The notes below the pieces were generated by a model. That model made no database searches and had not been told where the DNA came from. It was given only the letters and a program-made list of their open reading frames with translations. 64,000 nt of DNA from Halostella litorea (lineage in GTDB: Archaea; Halobacteriota; Halobacteria; Halobacteriales; Natronoarchaeaceae): assembly GCF_004785955.1 (NCBI RefSeq), contig NZ_SJER01000001.1:310001-374000 (forward strand). Direction: 5' to 3'. Every line of letters starts with the position of its first letter. Position 1 is the first letter of the stretch. A program made the position numbers and the translations under genes. This document shows, in pieces, positions 50,504 through 59,293 of the stretch.

Positions 50504-51841
50504 ATGACCGCAGTCGGCATCGACGCCGTCGAGATCCGGACTGGGCGGCTCAAACTCGACTTGCCCAACACCTTCGCGCCGGCGAAGGAGGAGGACCCGG
50601 AGAAGTACACGAAGGGGCTGGGGCTGAACGCGAGTTCGTTCCCGGACAGCTACGAGGACATCGTCACGATGGGGGCCAACGCGGCCCACCGGCTGATGGA
50701 GCGCAAGGGGCTGGAACCCGAGGACGTCGGCCGGATCGACGTGGCGACCGAGAGCGCGTTCGACAACTCGAAGCCGGTTTCGACGTACGTCGCGGGCTGT
50801 CTGGAGCAGGTGTACGACGGCGACTTCCACCACGCGAACAAGGGCGAGCGGAAGTTCGCCTGCGTCGCCGCCACGCAGGCGGTCGACGACGCGTACAACT
50901 GGATCCGCGCGGGGCGAAACCGCGGGCGGGCGGCGCTGGTCATCGCGACCGACACCGCGCTGTACGCCCGGGACGACCCCGGCGAGGCGACGCAGGGCGC
51001 GGGCGCGGTGGCCATGCTCATCGACGAGGACCCGTCGGTCGTCGAGATCAGCACGGAGCAGGGGTACGGCAGCGCCGACGAGACCGACTTCCTCAAGCCC
51101 CAACAGCAGTTCCCGAGCGTCGACGGCAAGCGCTCGATGCAGGTGTACCTCGCCCGCATGCGCGAGGCGCTGGAGGACTTCGAGAGCGTCGCCGGCGAGA
51201 CCCATCCCGACGACTACGCGTACATCCCGTTCCACACGCCGTTCCCGGGCATGGTCCGCAAGGCCGGCCTGCTGGGCTACCGGCACATGATCCGCGACAC
51301 GCCCGTCGAGGACGACCTCGCCGGGGAGATCGGCCGCCAGCCCCGCCGCGAGGCGTTCGACGACGAGGAGGCCTACGAGGAGGCCGTCCGCGAGTACATG
51401 GACGCGCTGAAGGGGACCGACGTGTACCGCGACTGGTACGGCGACACCATCGAGCCGACGCTGTCCATCTCGCGGGAGGTCGGCAACTGGTACACCGGCT
51501 CCGTCCACCTCGCTCGCGCCAGCGCGCTCCGACACGCCCTCGAGAACGACGTCGACCTGGCCGGGCAGCGCCTGCTCGTGGGCTCCTACGGGAGCGGCGC
51601 GCAGGCCGAGATCCACGCCGAGACGGTCGTCGAGGGGTGGGAGAAGGAGGTCCGCGCGATGAACGTCGACGAGCAGATAGACGCCCGCCACGACCTCACC
51701 TTCGCGGAGTACGAGTCGATCCACGACGCGCACAACCACGACAAGGACACCGACCTCGACCCGCTCACGACGCCCGACGGCGAGTTCGCGTTCACCGGCT
51801 GGGGCCGGATGGGCGAGCGCCAGTACGAGTACGTGGAGTAA
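50504..51841 (+). CDS. hmgB: Hydroxymethylglutaryl-CoA synthase
   Basis: A 445-residue enzyme condensing acetoacetyl-CoA with acetyl-CoA for the mevalonate pathway to archaeal ether lipids. The catalytic Glu is in VATESAFDNSKP, the nucleophile Cys in ERKFACVAATQAVDD and the His in YIPFHTPFPGMV. The C-terminal LLVGSYGSGAQAEIHAE is also typical. The length fits the bacterial/archaeal-eukaryotic type rather than the short archaeal form. Monocistronic, with a terminator-like hairpin after it. Confidence 0.95.
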   Translation: MTAVGIDAVEIRTGRLKLDLPNTFAPAKEEDPEKYTKGLGLNASSFPDSYEDIVTMGANAAHRLMERKGLEPEDVGRIDVATESAFDNSKPVSTYVAGCLEQVYDGDFHHANKGERKFACVAATQAVDDAYNWIRAGRNRGRAALVIATDTALYARDDPGEATQGAGAVAMLIDEDPSVVEISTEQGYGSADETDFLKPQQQFPSVDGKRSMQVYLARMREALEDFESVAGETHPDDYAYIPFHTPFPGMVRKAGLLGYRHMIRDTPVEDDLAGEIGRQPRREAFDDEEAYEEAVREYMDALKGTDVYRDWYGDTIEPTLSISREVGNWYTGSVHLARASALRHALENDVDLAGQRLLVGSYGSGAQAEIHAETVVEGWEKEVRAMNVDEQIDARHDLTFAEYESIHDAHNHDKDTDLDPLTTPDGEFAFTGWGRMGERQYEYVE

Positions 51842-51892
51842 GCGACGGGCGAGCACGGCGTTCCCGTACGGCTGCCGGATCCCCATTCGGGA

Positions 51893-51919
51893 CGCTACCT
51901 ACGTAGCGAGGGGTTTTTT
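51893..51919 (+). terminator. Hairpin plus T-run after HMG-CoA synthase
   Basis: CGCTAC-CTAC-GTAGCG forms a 6-bp stem with a 4-nt loop. It is followed by AGGGG and six T. It lies 52 nt after the stop and looks like an intrinsic terminator. Confidence 0.55.
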
Positions 51920-51949
51920 GCCGGCGTTACTTCTCACGTTTCCAATACT

Positions 51950-52060
51950 ATGGCTGTTCGTATCGCGGTCGGACCGTCGTCCGGCCGAGTCGTCGACGGA
52001 ACGTGGACCGGTCGGACGGACGCGGCTTCGCCCCCCGAGGGGGTGTGGCCGTGCGCATGA
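51950..52060 (+). CDS. 36-codon upstream ORF coupled to the GLUG-PQQ gene
   Basis: The frame from ATG 51950 (MAVRIAVGPSSGRVVDGTWT ...) ends in a TGA that overlaps the ATG at 52057 in ATGA fashion. It is out of frame with the large gene. It could be a leader peptide that sets the translation of the surface protein, or chance. No homology is recognised. Confidence 0.3.
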   Translation: MAVRIAVGPSSGRVVDGTWTGRTDAASPPEGVWPCA

Positions 52061-55000
52061 CAGGCCGGGTCGGACGGCGGACCCTCCTCAAGACCGCCGG
52101 CGCGGGAACGGTCGCCGGGCTGCTGGGGAGCGCGAGCGCCGTCGGGGGCGGCGACCGGCCCGCGCAGGAGGACGCCCAGGAGATAAGCTCCGTCGAGGGG
52201 CTACGGGCCATCGAGGACGACCTCGCCGGGGATTACGTGCTCGCCGCCGACATCGACGCGTCGGGGGTCGACTTCCGGCCGCTGGGCTCCGCGGACGAGC
52301 CCTTCGTCGGCAGCCTCGTGGGCGACGGCCACGTGATCACCGGGCTGACGATAGACGGGCGCGGAACGCAGGGCGTCGGGCTGTTCTCCGTCGTCGGCTC
52401 CCGCACCGGCGGGTCCGGCGGAACTGCGGCCGCGGCGGGCGGGTACGTCGCCGACCTCTCGCTCGACGGCGCGACCGTCCGCGGGGCGGCGCGCGTCGGG
52501 GCTCTCGCGGGCGTAAACCGGGGGAGCGTCACCGGCGTGTCCGCAAGCGGCACCGTCGAGGGCCGGGAGCTGACCGGGGGGCTCCTGGGTGAGAACGGCG
52601 GCTGCGTCGAGCGGTCGGAGTCGTCCTGTACCGTGACCGGCGACGGGCGGCTGGGCGGACTCGTCGGCAAGGACGCCGGATACGTCTCGGAGTGTTCCGC
52701 CTCGGGGAGCGTCACCGGCGGGTTCACGGTCGGCGGGCTGGTCGGGCTGGCGAACAGTCGGGTTCACCGGTCCACCGCGACCGGCCCGGTCACCGGCGAG
52801 GGCCGTCCGAGCACCGGCCTCGGCGGGCTGGTCGGCGTGCTCGGCGGGGAGGCGTCGTACTGCGCCGCGGAGGGAGCGGTCACTGGCTCCGGCTCCGCGG
52901 AGAACGTCGGCGGCCTCGTCGGCTACGCGTCCGGCGTCGTCCTGGGGTCGCGCGCTTCCGGGGCGGTCAATGGGGCCGAACACGTCGGCGGCCTCGTCGG
53001 CAACTGCCGGGGCGAGGTGACGGAGTCGACGGCGGAAAACGACGTGACCGGCTACGAGTCGGTGGGCGGCGTGGTGGGGCAACTGAACACGGGCGCCGAG
53101 GCGACCCGCGCGTCGTCGAGCGGGGCGGTCGCCGGGACCTCGGGCTTCGGCGGGGTCGCCGGCCGGAACGACGGCACGATCGGCCAGTGTGGCGCGTCGG
53201 GCCGGGTCGTCGGCGAGTCGCCGGACGGCGACCCGACGGTGTCCGGCGGCGGCGTCGCCGGCGAGAACTACGGCACCGTCGCGGCGTCGTACGCGACCGC
53301 GGCGGTCGAGGCGGATATCATCGCCGGCGGGGTCGTCGGGAGCAACTACCGGGCGGTGACCGAGTCGTTCGCGGCGGGCCCGGTGACCGCGAAGGAACGC
53401 GACGGGGGCGGCATCGTCGGGACCAACGACGACGATGACGAGGACGCGGTGCCGCGGAACTCCTACTGGGACCACGACGCGACTGGCCAGGCCGCCGCGG
53501 TCGGCGACGGGAGCGGCCGGAACCTGGTCGGGCTCTCGACCGGCGCGATGCAGGGCTCGGCCGCCCCGGGGAACATGCCCGAACTCGACTTCGAGACGCA
53601 GTGGGGGACCCGTTCGGGCGACTACCCCGAACCGATAGACCGGCCGCGGAAGCGGTGGCGGTTCCAGACCCTGGACCGGGTGTGGGCGGCCCCGACGGTC
53701 GTCGACGGCACGGTGTACGTCGGGACCAAGCCAGACCTCGCCGGCTGCGAGCCGAACCTGTACGCGGTCGACGCGGCGAGCGGCGAGGCCGAGTGGACGT
53801 TCGACACGGAGTCGGGCGGCACCCGGACGACCGGGCGCGACCGCCGGGACGCCTACGTCGGCGGGAGCGCCGCGAACGTCGTCGACGGGACGGTCTACCT
53901 CACCCTCCCCATCACGGGGACGGCCATCGCCGTCGACGCCGACGAGGGGCGGGAGTCCTGGCGGACTGACCTCGACATGAACGCCTGGGACAGCATGTCG
54001 CCGACGCGGTACGGCGACGTGCTGTTCACGAAGGACCGGAGCACGCTCTACTGGCTGGACGCGGCGACGGGCGACGAGTTGATGCGCCGGAACGTCGACT
54101 GGACCGGCGTCGCCATCACCGCCGCCGACGGGCTGGTGTACGGCGTCGACAGGACCGACGGGCTGCTCGCCTACGAGGTGGCGTCGGGCGAGCGGCGGTG
54201 GAGCTACGGCGTGGAGGGAAGCCCGGATTCGGCACCGACGGTCGCCGACGGCACCCTGTACATCGGCGGCGACGACGGCGTCGTCCACGCGGTCGACGCG
54301 GTGTCCGGGGCCCCGGAGTGGACGTTCGAGGCGACGGTCGACGGCGGGGCCGACCCGGTCAACTCGACGCCGACCGTGGCCGGCGGGACGGTGTACGTCA
54401 AGACCCAGTCGAACACGCTGTACGCGCTCGACGCGGCGACCGGGGACCGCCAGTGGAGCCACCAGGGCGACCCGACCACGGTCGTCGAGTCGTCGCCGAC
54501 GGTCGCCGGCGGCACCGTCTTCGTCGGGTTAGGCGGCGGGCGACTGGTCGCGCTCGACGCCGGGTCCGGCGAGGCGGCGTGGACCTTCGCGGTGCGGGGC
54601 GGCGTGGCGTCCTCGCCGACGGTCGTCGACGGCGTCGTCTACGTCGGCTCCACCGCCGGCTTCCTCTACGCGCTCGACGCCGGCGTCGACGGGTCGAGCG
54701 TCGACTCGCGCGTCGAACTCGGCACGACGGGCCACCACGGGGCGTGGAGCCAGCGGGCCGCGACCGCCACGACGGAAGCGCCCGACGGACCGGCCGGGAC
54801 GACGACCGCGGGGACGACCACGGAGACGACGGCCGACACCACGCCGGCGGACGGGACGACCGGGGGCGGGACGACCGCGGACGGGACCGGGGGCACGGAC
54901 GGCGGGGGATCGACGGTCACAGATGACGCCGCCTCACCCGACTCGTCGTCCGATCCCTCGACGGCCGGGTCGGACGGGGCGGAGGACGAGGAGTCCTCGG

Positions 55001-55101
55001 TCGATTCCGGGACGCCCGGCATGGGGGTCGGGTCGGCGCTCGCGGGGATCGGCAGCCTGGGATACCTGCTGAAGCGCCGGCTGGACGACGAGGACGGGTA
55101 G
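52057..55101 (+). CDS. Tat-exported GLUG-repeat + PQQ beta-propeller surface protein
   Basis: A 1014-residue protein. A Tat signal GRRTLLKTAGAGTVAGLLGS is followed by many GLUG-type repeats (about 60-470; e.g. VGGLVGLANSRVHRSTATGP). A PQQ-like propeller of repeating W-x-F and Y-A-x-D units follows (about 530-890; e.g. DGTVYVGTKPDLAGCEPNLY). A Thr/Asp/Ser-rich stalk spans about 900-980 and a C-terminal membrane helix GMGVGSALAGIGSLGYLL is followed by KRRLDDEDG. The end resembles a PGF-CTERM-type anchor but lacks the PGF. An extracellular binding or adhesion role is inferred. Confidence 0.85.
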   Translation: MTGRVGRRTLLKTAGAGTVAGLLGSASAVGGGDRPAQEDAQEISSVEGLRAIEDDLAGDYVLAADIDASGVDFRPLGSADEPFVGSLVGDGHVITGLTIDGRGTQGVGLFSVVGSRTGGSGGTAAAAGGYVADLSLDGATVRGAARVGALAGVNRGSVTGVSASGTVEGRELTGGLLGENGGCVERSESSCTVTGDGRLGGLVGKDAGYVSECSASGSVTGGFTVGGLVGLANSRVHRSTATGPVTGEGRPSTGLGGLVGVLGGEASYCAAEGAVTGSGSAENVGGLVGYASGVVLGSRASGAVNGAEHVGGLVGNCRGEVTESTAENDVTGYESVGGVVGQLNTGAEATRASSSGAVAGTSGFGGVAGRNDGTIGQCGASGRVVGESPDGDPTVSGGGVAGENYGTVAASYATAAVEADIIAGGVVGSNYRAVTESFAAGPVTAKERDGGGIVGTNDDDDEDAVPRNSYWDHDATGQAAAVGDGSGRNLVGLSTGAMQGSAAPGNMPELDFETQWGTRSGDYPEPIDRPRKRWRFQTLDRVWAAPTVVDGTVYVGTKPDLAGCEPNLYAVDAASGEAEWTFDTESGGTRTTGRDRRDAYVGGSAANVVDGTVYLTLPITGTAIAVDADEGRESWRTDLDMNAWDSMSPTRYGDVLFTKDRSTLYWLDAATGDELMRRNVDWTGVAITAADGLVYGVDRTDGLLAYEVASGERRWSYGVEGSPDSAPTVADGTLYIGGDDGVVHAVDAVSGAPEWTFEATVDGGADPVNSTPTVAGGTVYVKTQSNTLYALDAATGDRQWSHQGDPTTVVESSPTVAGGTVFVGLGGGRLVALDAGSGEAAWTFAVRGGVASSPTVVDGVVYVGSTAGFLYALDAGVDGSSVDSRVELGTTGHHGAWSQRAATATTEAPDGPAGTTTAGTTTETTADTTPADGTTGGGTTADGTGGTDGGGSTVTDDAASPDSSSDPSTAGSDGAEDEESSVDSGTPGMGVGSALAGIGSLGYLLKRRLDDEDG

Positions 55102-55174
55102 CCCGTTCCACGGACCCGCCCCCGGCCGTCCGTGATCCCAGAAAGGGTTTACCGAATCGTCGGAAGCCCCGCGT

Positions 55175-55399
55175 ATGCGCAGACGGACCCTCCTGTGTAG
55201 CCTCGCCGCCGGTTGCTGTGTGGTGGGCGGCTGCCTCGCGGCGGACGCCGACGCCGAACCGGCGACCGACCGGCCGAAGCGTAGCGTTCCCCCGACGACC
55301 GCCGCGGTGACAGTTTTCCACGACGTAATGGAACTACTCTACTCCGAATTGGAAAGAATTTATTACACTGTGTCAAGCATGTCTGATACACGATGGTAG
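55175..55399 (+). pseudogene. Truncated lipoprotein remnant
   Basis: It begins with a good lipoprotein signal (RRRTLLCSLAAGCCVVGGC) and about 25 residues of mature-like sequence. It then runs through the promoter of the next gene and stops at 55399, 7 nt inside that gene. Only the first half looks like protein, so it is probably a 3'-truncated lipoprotein. A real mini-lipoprotein cannot be excluded. Confidence 0.45.
55358..55365 (+). promoter_or_regulatory. TATA box for the DUF2178 gene
   Basis: ATTTATTA lies 28-35 nt before the ATG at 55393, inside the tail of the truncated lipoprotein frame. Confidence 0.5.
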
Positions 55400-55782
55400 A
55401 ACTCAAGCGCGACGTTCCCCTCGTCGTTATCGTGATCGGACTCGGCGTCGCGACGGTCGGCGCCGACGTGGTGTCCCCGGAGCGGGCGTTCGGCCTCGCG
55501 GTCGGCGGCTCCGTCGTCAGTTGGGGGACGCTGTACGCGATGTGGCTGTTCTTCGACGACAGGATATGGGGTCGGATGCTGAGCGACGAGCGCATGCAAC
55601 GGATCACGCAGCGGGCGTGCTCCGTCGCCTGGCTGTTGATGCTCGGCGTGTCGTCGTCGCTGATGCTCTCGCTCGACCACTACGACGGCACGGTGTCCGC
55701 GCCGCACGCCCTCCTGGGCGTGCAGGCGGTGGGGCTCGTCGCGTTCGTCGGGGCGATGGAGTACAATCGCCGGCACATCTAG
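55393..55782 (+). CDS. DUF2178-like membrane protein
   Basis: A 129-residue protein with four hydrophobic helices (VPLVVIVIGLGVATVGAD, AFGLAVGGSVVSWGTLYAM, AWLLMLGVSSSLMLSL, ALLGVQAVGLVAFVGAM). The DUF2178 loop SDERMQRITQRACSVAW is between the second and third. It is followed after one base by an XRE regulator, the classic archaeal/bacterial DUF2178-XRE pair. Confidence 0.82.
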   Translation: MVELKRDVPLVVIVIGLGVATVGADVVSPERAFGLAVGGSVVSWGTLYAMWLFFDDRIWGRMLSDERMQRITQRACSVAWLLMLGVSSSLMLSLDHYDGTVSAPHALLGVQAVGLVAFVGAMEYNRRHI

Positions 55783-55783
55783 T

Positions 55784-55990
55784 ATGAAAAACGATCTGAA
55801 GGTCTGGCGCGCGAAAGCCGACGTCACCCAGGAGGAACTGGCGAAGGAACTCGACGTCGCGAGACAGACGATAAACGCGACCGAGCGGGGGCGGTACGAC
55901 CCCTCGCTCGAACTGGCGTTCAAACTCGCGCGCTACTTCGACTGCAGCATCGAGGACATCTTCACGTACGAACCGGAGGAGGCCGACTGA
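55784..55990 (+). CDS. XRE-family small HTH regulator (YozG-like)
   Basis: A 68-residue protein. It starts MKNDLKVWRAKADVTQEELA, has the helix-turn-helix KELDVARQTINATERGRYD, and ends KLARYFDCSIEDIFTYEPEE. It is close to YozG-type bacterial regulators and probably controls its own operon with the membrane protein. Confidence 0.9.
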   Translation: MKNDLKVWRAKADVTQEELAKELDVARQTINATERGRYDPSLELAFKLARYFDCSIEDIFTYEPEEAD

Positions 55991-56109
55991 TCCATGCCAG
56001 CGACGGTCCACGCGGCGAACGCGCACGGAGTCGAACCGACCACGAAGACGGGCGACGGACAGGCGCGGGCGATGCCGAGATGCCGCCCGGGAACGGAGGG
56101 ACTTGAACG

Positions 56110-56316
56110 ATGACCGAGGGATCGCCGTCCACCGTCGACGAAGGAGTTCCGAAGGTCGTCGTCAACGGATGGACTGAGGTCGGCGCGTTGCTGCTGGGGG
56201 TTCTGGCGGGGGTGGTCGCCGCCTACCACGCGGGACGGACCGGGGACCCGTACCCGCTGCTCGCGGTGTGTTCCGTGCTCACGCTGGTCCACACGTTCGT
56301 GACGTCCGACCGGTAA
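56110..56316 (+). CDS. Small membrane protein
   Basis: A 68-residue protein with two helices (VGALLLGVLAGVVAAYHAG and LLAVCSVLTLVHTFVTS). A GGAGGG Shine-Dalgarno-like stretch precedes the ATG at 56110. It is tandem to the XRE gene, 119 nt away. Function unknown. Confidence 0.55.
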   Translation: MTEGSPSTVDEGVPKVVVNGWTEVGALLLGVLAGVVAAYHAGRTGDPYPLLAVCSVLTLVHTFVTSDR

Positions 56317-56386
56317 ACGGCCACCCACCGCGGGCGCGTGCAGTCGAGGAGAGGGAACGGCCGGGGACGAACGGGCCCGCGGCGGA

Positions 56387-57100
56387 CTACGGCAACTCGC
56401 GCATCGCGTCCAGCATGTCGTCCAGATCGGCGTCGGTGACGGCGAGCGCGAAGTCGTCGATGGCGGCGAGGTCCGGCGCGTGGTCCCACAGTTCCTCCTC
56501 GGAGATGCCGTGGAGGACGACGGCGTTCGGCGTCGGGTTGACGACGCGCATGGCGACGAGCGGCGACTCGCCGCGGGTGATCCCCGTGAAGACGAGCGCG
56601 CGGTTCGTGCTCTGGCCGTAGAGCCGGTAGAACTCCTCGCTGGAGAGGCGGGTGATCGCCTCGATGGAGTCGATGACGGTGTGGCCGCTGATGCGGTCGC
56701 CCGCGCCGCGGACGAGTTCGGTCGCGTCGACGGCGTCGTAGAACCGCTCCAGGGGGACGGTCGTGGAGTACTCCCGCAGGTCCTGGACGATGTCGCTCTC
56801 GAACCCGGCGGAGATGACGCGGGCGTACTGCCGGATGCGGTCACCGCCGCGGCGCTCGTCGATGTCGAGCAGGCCACCGACGACGCGCTCGACGACGCCG
56901 ATGCCGGGGCTCTCCCGGCGGCCGCTCTCGTAGTCACTTATCACCGACGAGGAGACGCCGAGTTCCGAGGCCAGGTCCGTCTGGGAGACGTCGAAGTCTG
57001 TGCGCCACTTCCGGATCGTCGCGCCGGGGTCGTCGCTGAGCGTGATCTCGCCCGCGACCTTCTCGGCGAGGTCGCGGCGCGGGTCGTCCGTCCGGTCCAT
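56387..57100 (-). CDS. XRE-type transcriptional regulator (COG1709-like)
   Basis: A 237-residue protein. The HTH_3 is at residues about 33-70 (WRTDFDVSQTDLASELGVSS, VISDYESGRRESPG). A C-terminal ligand-type domain follows (HTVIDSIEAITRLSSEEFYR, ALVFTGITRGESPLVAMRV, NAVVLHGISEEELWDHAPDL). This type is a conserved archaeal regulator. A TATA box at 57123-57129 fixes ATG 57100 as a leaderless start. Confidence 0.82.
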   Translation of the reverse strand: MDRTDDPRRDLAEKVAGEITLSDDPGATIRKWRTDFDVSQTDLASELGVSSSVISDYESGRRESPGIGVVERVVGGLLDIDERRGGDRIRQYARVISAGFESDIVQDLREYSTTVPLERFYDAVDATELVRGAGDRISGHTVIDSIEAITRLSSEEFYRLYGQSTNRALVFTGITRGESPLVAMRVVNPTPNAVVLHGISEEELWDHAPDLAAIDDFALAVTDADLDDMLDAMRELP

Positions 57101-57122
57101 GCCACCCGGGTCGGCTGATCGG

Positions 57123-57129
57123 CTTATAG
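57123..57129 (-). promoter_or_regulatory. TATA box for the XRE regulator
   Basis: CTATAAG on the minus strand lies 23-29 nt before ATG 57100. Confidence 0.5.
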
Positions 57130-57204
57130 GTGTACCGAAACCGGCGTTCGACGGACGACGAACCCCGGCGAAAACTGATACGTCCCGGGGCGCTACTGGC
57201 GGGC

Positions 57205-57849
57205 GTGCCATCGACAGTGTTTCACGCCGCGCTTGCGGGGCTGGTCGCCTGTACCCTCCTCGGGGCGGCGTTCGACGGCCGGGCGCTGGCGGTCGCGGTC
57301 GGCGCGGTCGTGTTCATCGACCTCGACGTGTTCCTCGGATGGTACGTCGTCGGCGCGCACCGCGCCGCCTTCCACACGCTGTTGCTGCCGGGCGCCGTCG
57401 CCGCGGGGATCTACTACGACACCCGCGTCCGGGAGCGGTCGGCGCTCCGTGACCGGTGGGGGTCGTACGGCGTCAGCGTGGCCTGGACGGCGGTCGCGGC
57501 CGTGACGCTCGCCGGGATCGTCCCCGACGCGACGTTCAACGGCGTGAACCTCCTCTATCCGGTCCACGACCAGTTCTACGCGTTCGACGGGGAACTGTTC
57601 TACTCCACCGACCGCGGGGTCGTCCAGACGTTCGTGGACATCGAGGAGTCCGCCCGGGGGTCGACGAGCGAGACGCAGTTCTACACCGGCGTCGACCCCG
57701 AGCCGGGTACCCCCGGGTCCGACGCGGGCGGGGGCGGCGAGCCGGCCCCCGAGCGTATCTTCCCGGTCGTCGCCAACGGCGACCAGCTGGCCGTCGTCCT
57801 CGCGAGCGCCGTCGCGGTCGGCGGCCGCCTGCTGCGGTCGCGGGATTGA
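57205..57849 (+). CDS. Membrane protein, YdjM/DUF457-like
   Basis: About 214 residues from GTG 57205. The N-terminal four helices have VFHAALAGLVACTLLG, VFIDLDVFLGWYVVG and HRAAFHTLLLPGAVAAG, with His and Asp residues as in metal-dependent YdjM hydrolases. A soluble middle part and a C-terminal helix (LAVVLASAVAVGGRLL) follow. An in-frame GTG at 57130 would add 25 residues that lack membrane character. Confidence 0.72.
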   Translation: MPSTVFHAALAGLVACTLLGAAFDGRALAVAVGAVVFIDLDVFLGWYVVGAHRAAFHTLLLPGAVAAGIYYDTRVRERSALRDRWGSYGVSVAWTAVAAVTLAGIVPDATFNGVNLLYPVHDQFYAFDGELFYSTDRGVVQTFVDIEESARGSTSETQFYTGVDPEPGTPGSDAGGGGEPAPERIFPVVANGDQLAVVLASAVAVGGRLLRSRD

Positions 57850-57926
57850 GCCTGCGGACAGGAACCGGACCGCCCGCGCCTGCCGGGACCGCGGGAGTGA
57901 ACACGGCGGAGCGCGGACGGGCCGAC

Positions 57927-58415
57927 ATGGAGCTCCGAGCGTACGACCCCGGGCGCGACGCCGTGGGGCTATGGGAGTGCAAGCGCGCCTTCGAGCGCGG
58001 CCTCGGCGCGAACACCGGCGGCGAGGAAAAGGAAGCGGCGTACGAGGGCAAACTCACCGACGCGTACCGGGAGCGGTACCTCGACTGGGTCGACCGGTGC
58101 GTCGCTGACGACTCGGACTGCGTGGTCGTCGCGGACGACGGCGACGGCGTCGTCGGCTACGCCTTCGTCCTCCCCGAACGCCTGTCGATGATCTGGGACG
58201 CCGCGGTCCTCAACGAGATATACGTCGCCCCCGAACACCGGGGCACCGGCGTCGCCGACGACCTCATCGAGGCCGTGATCGCGACGGCCCGCGGTCAGGA
58301 CCTGCCGCTCGACCGGATCGTACTCGACGTGGACCCGAAAAACGACCGCGCGGGGGCGTTCTACGACCGCTACGGCTTCGAGCAGTGGGGCGAGATGGTC
58401 GCCCGCGACCTCTGA
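57927..58415 (+). CDS. GNAT-family N-acetyltransferase
   Basis: A 162-residue acetyltransferase. It has the acetyl-CoA motif LNEIYVAPEHRGTGVADDLI and the C-terminal VLDVDPKNDRAGAFYDRYGF. The substrate is unknown. It is convergent with the second GNAT gene, with a 10-nt gap. Confidence 0.88.
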   Translation: MELRAYDPGRDAVGLWECKRAFERGLGANTGGEEKEAAYEGKLTDAYRERYLDWVDRCVADDSDCVVVADDGDGVVGYAFVLPERLSMIWDAAVLNEIYVAPEHRGTGVADDLIEAVIATARGQDLPLDRIVLDVDPKNDRAGAFYDRYGFEQWGEMVARDL

Positions 58416-58425
58416 GTGCCGGCCA

Positions 58426-59070
58426 TCACGCGGTCACCTCGCGCCGGCGGTCCCGGCTCCGGCGGTACTGCTCCCGGCTTATCGTGTAGCGGTGTTGCTC
58501 GCGGACCTCGTCGGCCTTGACCGCCCAGTTGCGCTGGCGGCCGTCGTAGCTCCCGCCGAAGCGGTCGACGTACTTCTCGACCGCGCGGCGCGAGCGCTCG
58601 TTGCCGACGCGGTGCTCGACGGCGACCCGATCCAGCCCCAGGCGCTCGAAGGCGAGTTCGACGAACGCGGCGGCTCGCTCGCCGGCGTACCCGCGCCCCC
58701 AGAAGCGCTTGCGGAGCCAGATGCCGAGGGTCCCGGTTCCGCGCTCCCAGTCGACCGTCATGCCGGTTCCCCCGGCGATGTCGCCCGCCCCCGGCTCCGG
58801 CTCGCGGGGCCGGAGGAGGTAGGCGGCGCTCTCGCCGTTCTCCCACTGGCGCTCTACCATGTCGACGAACGCCTTCGTCTCGCGGATGGAGTCGTGGGGC
58901 TCCCACGAGAGGAACTCCGTCACCTCGTCGATGTCGTCGTCGGCCGAGCAGATCCGGTAGTACTCCTGCAGGTCGACGGCGTCGTGACAGAGCCGCTCGA
59001 TCCGGAGGCGGTCGGTGCGGATCGTCTCCGGGAACGGCGCGCTCCCGCCAGGTTCCGGGACCTCAGCCAT
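58426..59070 (-). CDS. RimJ/RimL-type N-acetyltransferase
   Basis: A 214-residue GNAT. It has RTDRLRIERLCHDAVDLQEY, the core GTLGIWLRKRFWGRGYAGER, and AVEHRVGNERSRRAVEKYVD, typical of RimJ/RimL ribosomal-protein or general acetyltransferases. The ATG at 59070 is chosen since upstream in-frame sequence lacks family character. Confidence 0.88.
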   Translation of the reverse strand: MAEVPEPGGSAPFPETIRTDRLRIERLCHDAVDLQEYYRICSADDDIDEVTEFLSWEPHDSIRETKAFVDMVERQWENGESAAYLLRPREPEPGAGDIAGGTGMTVDWERGTGTLGIWLRKRFWGRGYAGERAAAFVELAFERLGLDRVAVEHRVGNERSRRAVEKYVDRFGGSYDGRQRNWAVKADEVREQHRYTISREQYRRSRDRRREVTA

Positions 59071-59293
59071 CGCGAAACACCACGCTGGTGCGGCTCGAAC
59101 GGCCGTGGCGGGCGCGGCCGGCCGCTCCTGTGTCGGGGACCATCGGGTCCGGGCTTCCACCCACGGTGTGTTAAACGTTCTGGACGGGTCGGCCGGACGG
59201 GTGCTGTGACGGCGGCGTCGGCCAGCCGGGGCCGATCAACCACGCGCCGCGATACGAAACCGGACGTAGGCGGCTCGGACGCCGCCCGGCGCG

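Noticed and set aside
52240-53450. Repetitive pattern that could suggest a CRISPR or tandem DNA repeat
   Set aside because: The repetition is at protein level (GLUG motifs) with diverged DNA; no identical repeat/spacer structure exists anywhere in the window.
56020-56060. A tRNA T-arm-like GGTTCGACTCC on the minus strand
   Set aside because: The flanking bases do not pair as a T-stem and no anticodon or acceptor arms are found.
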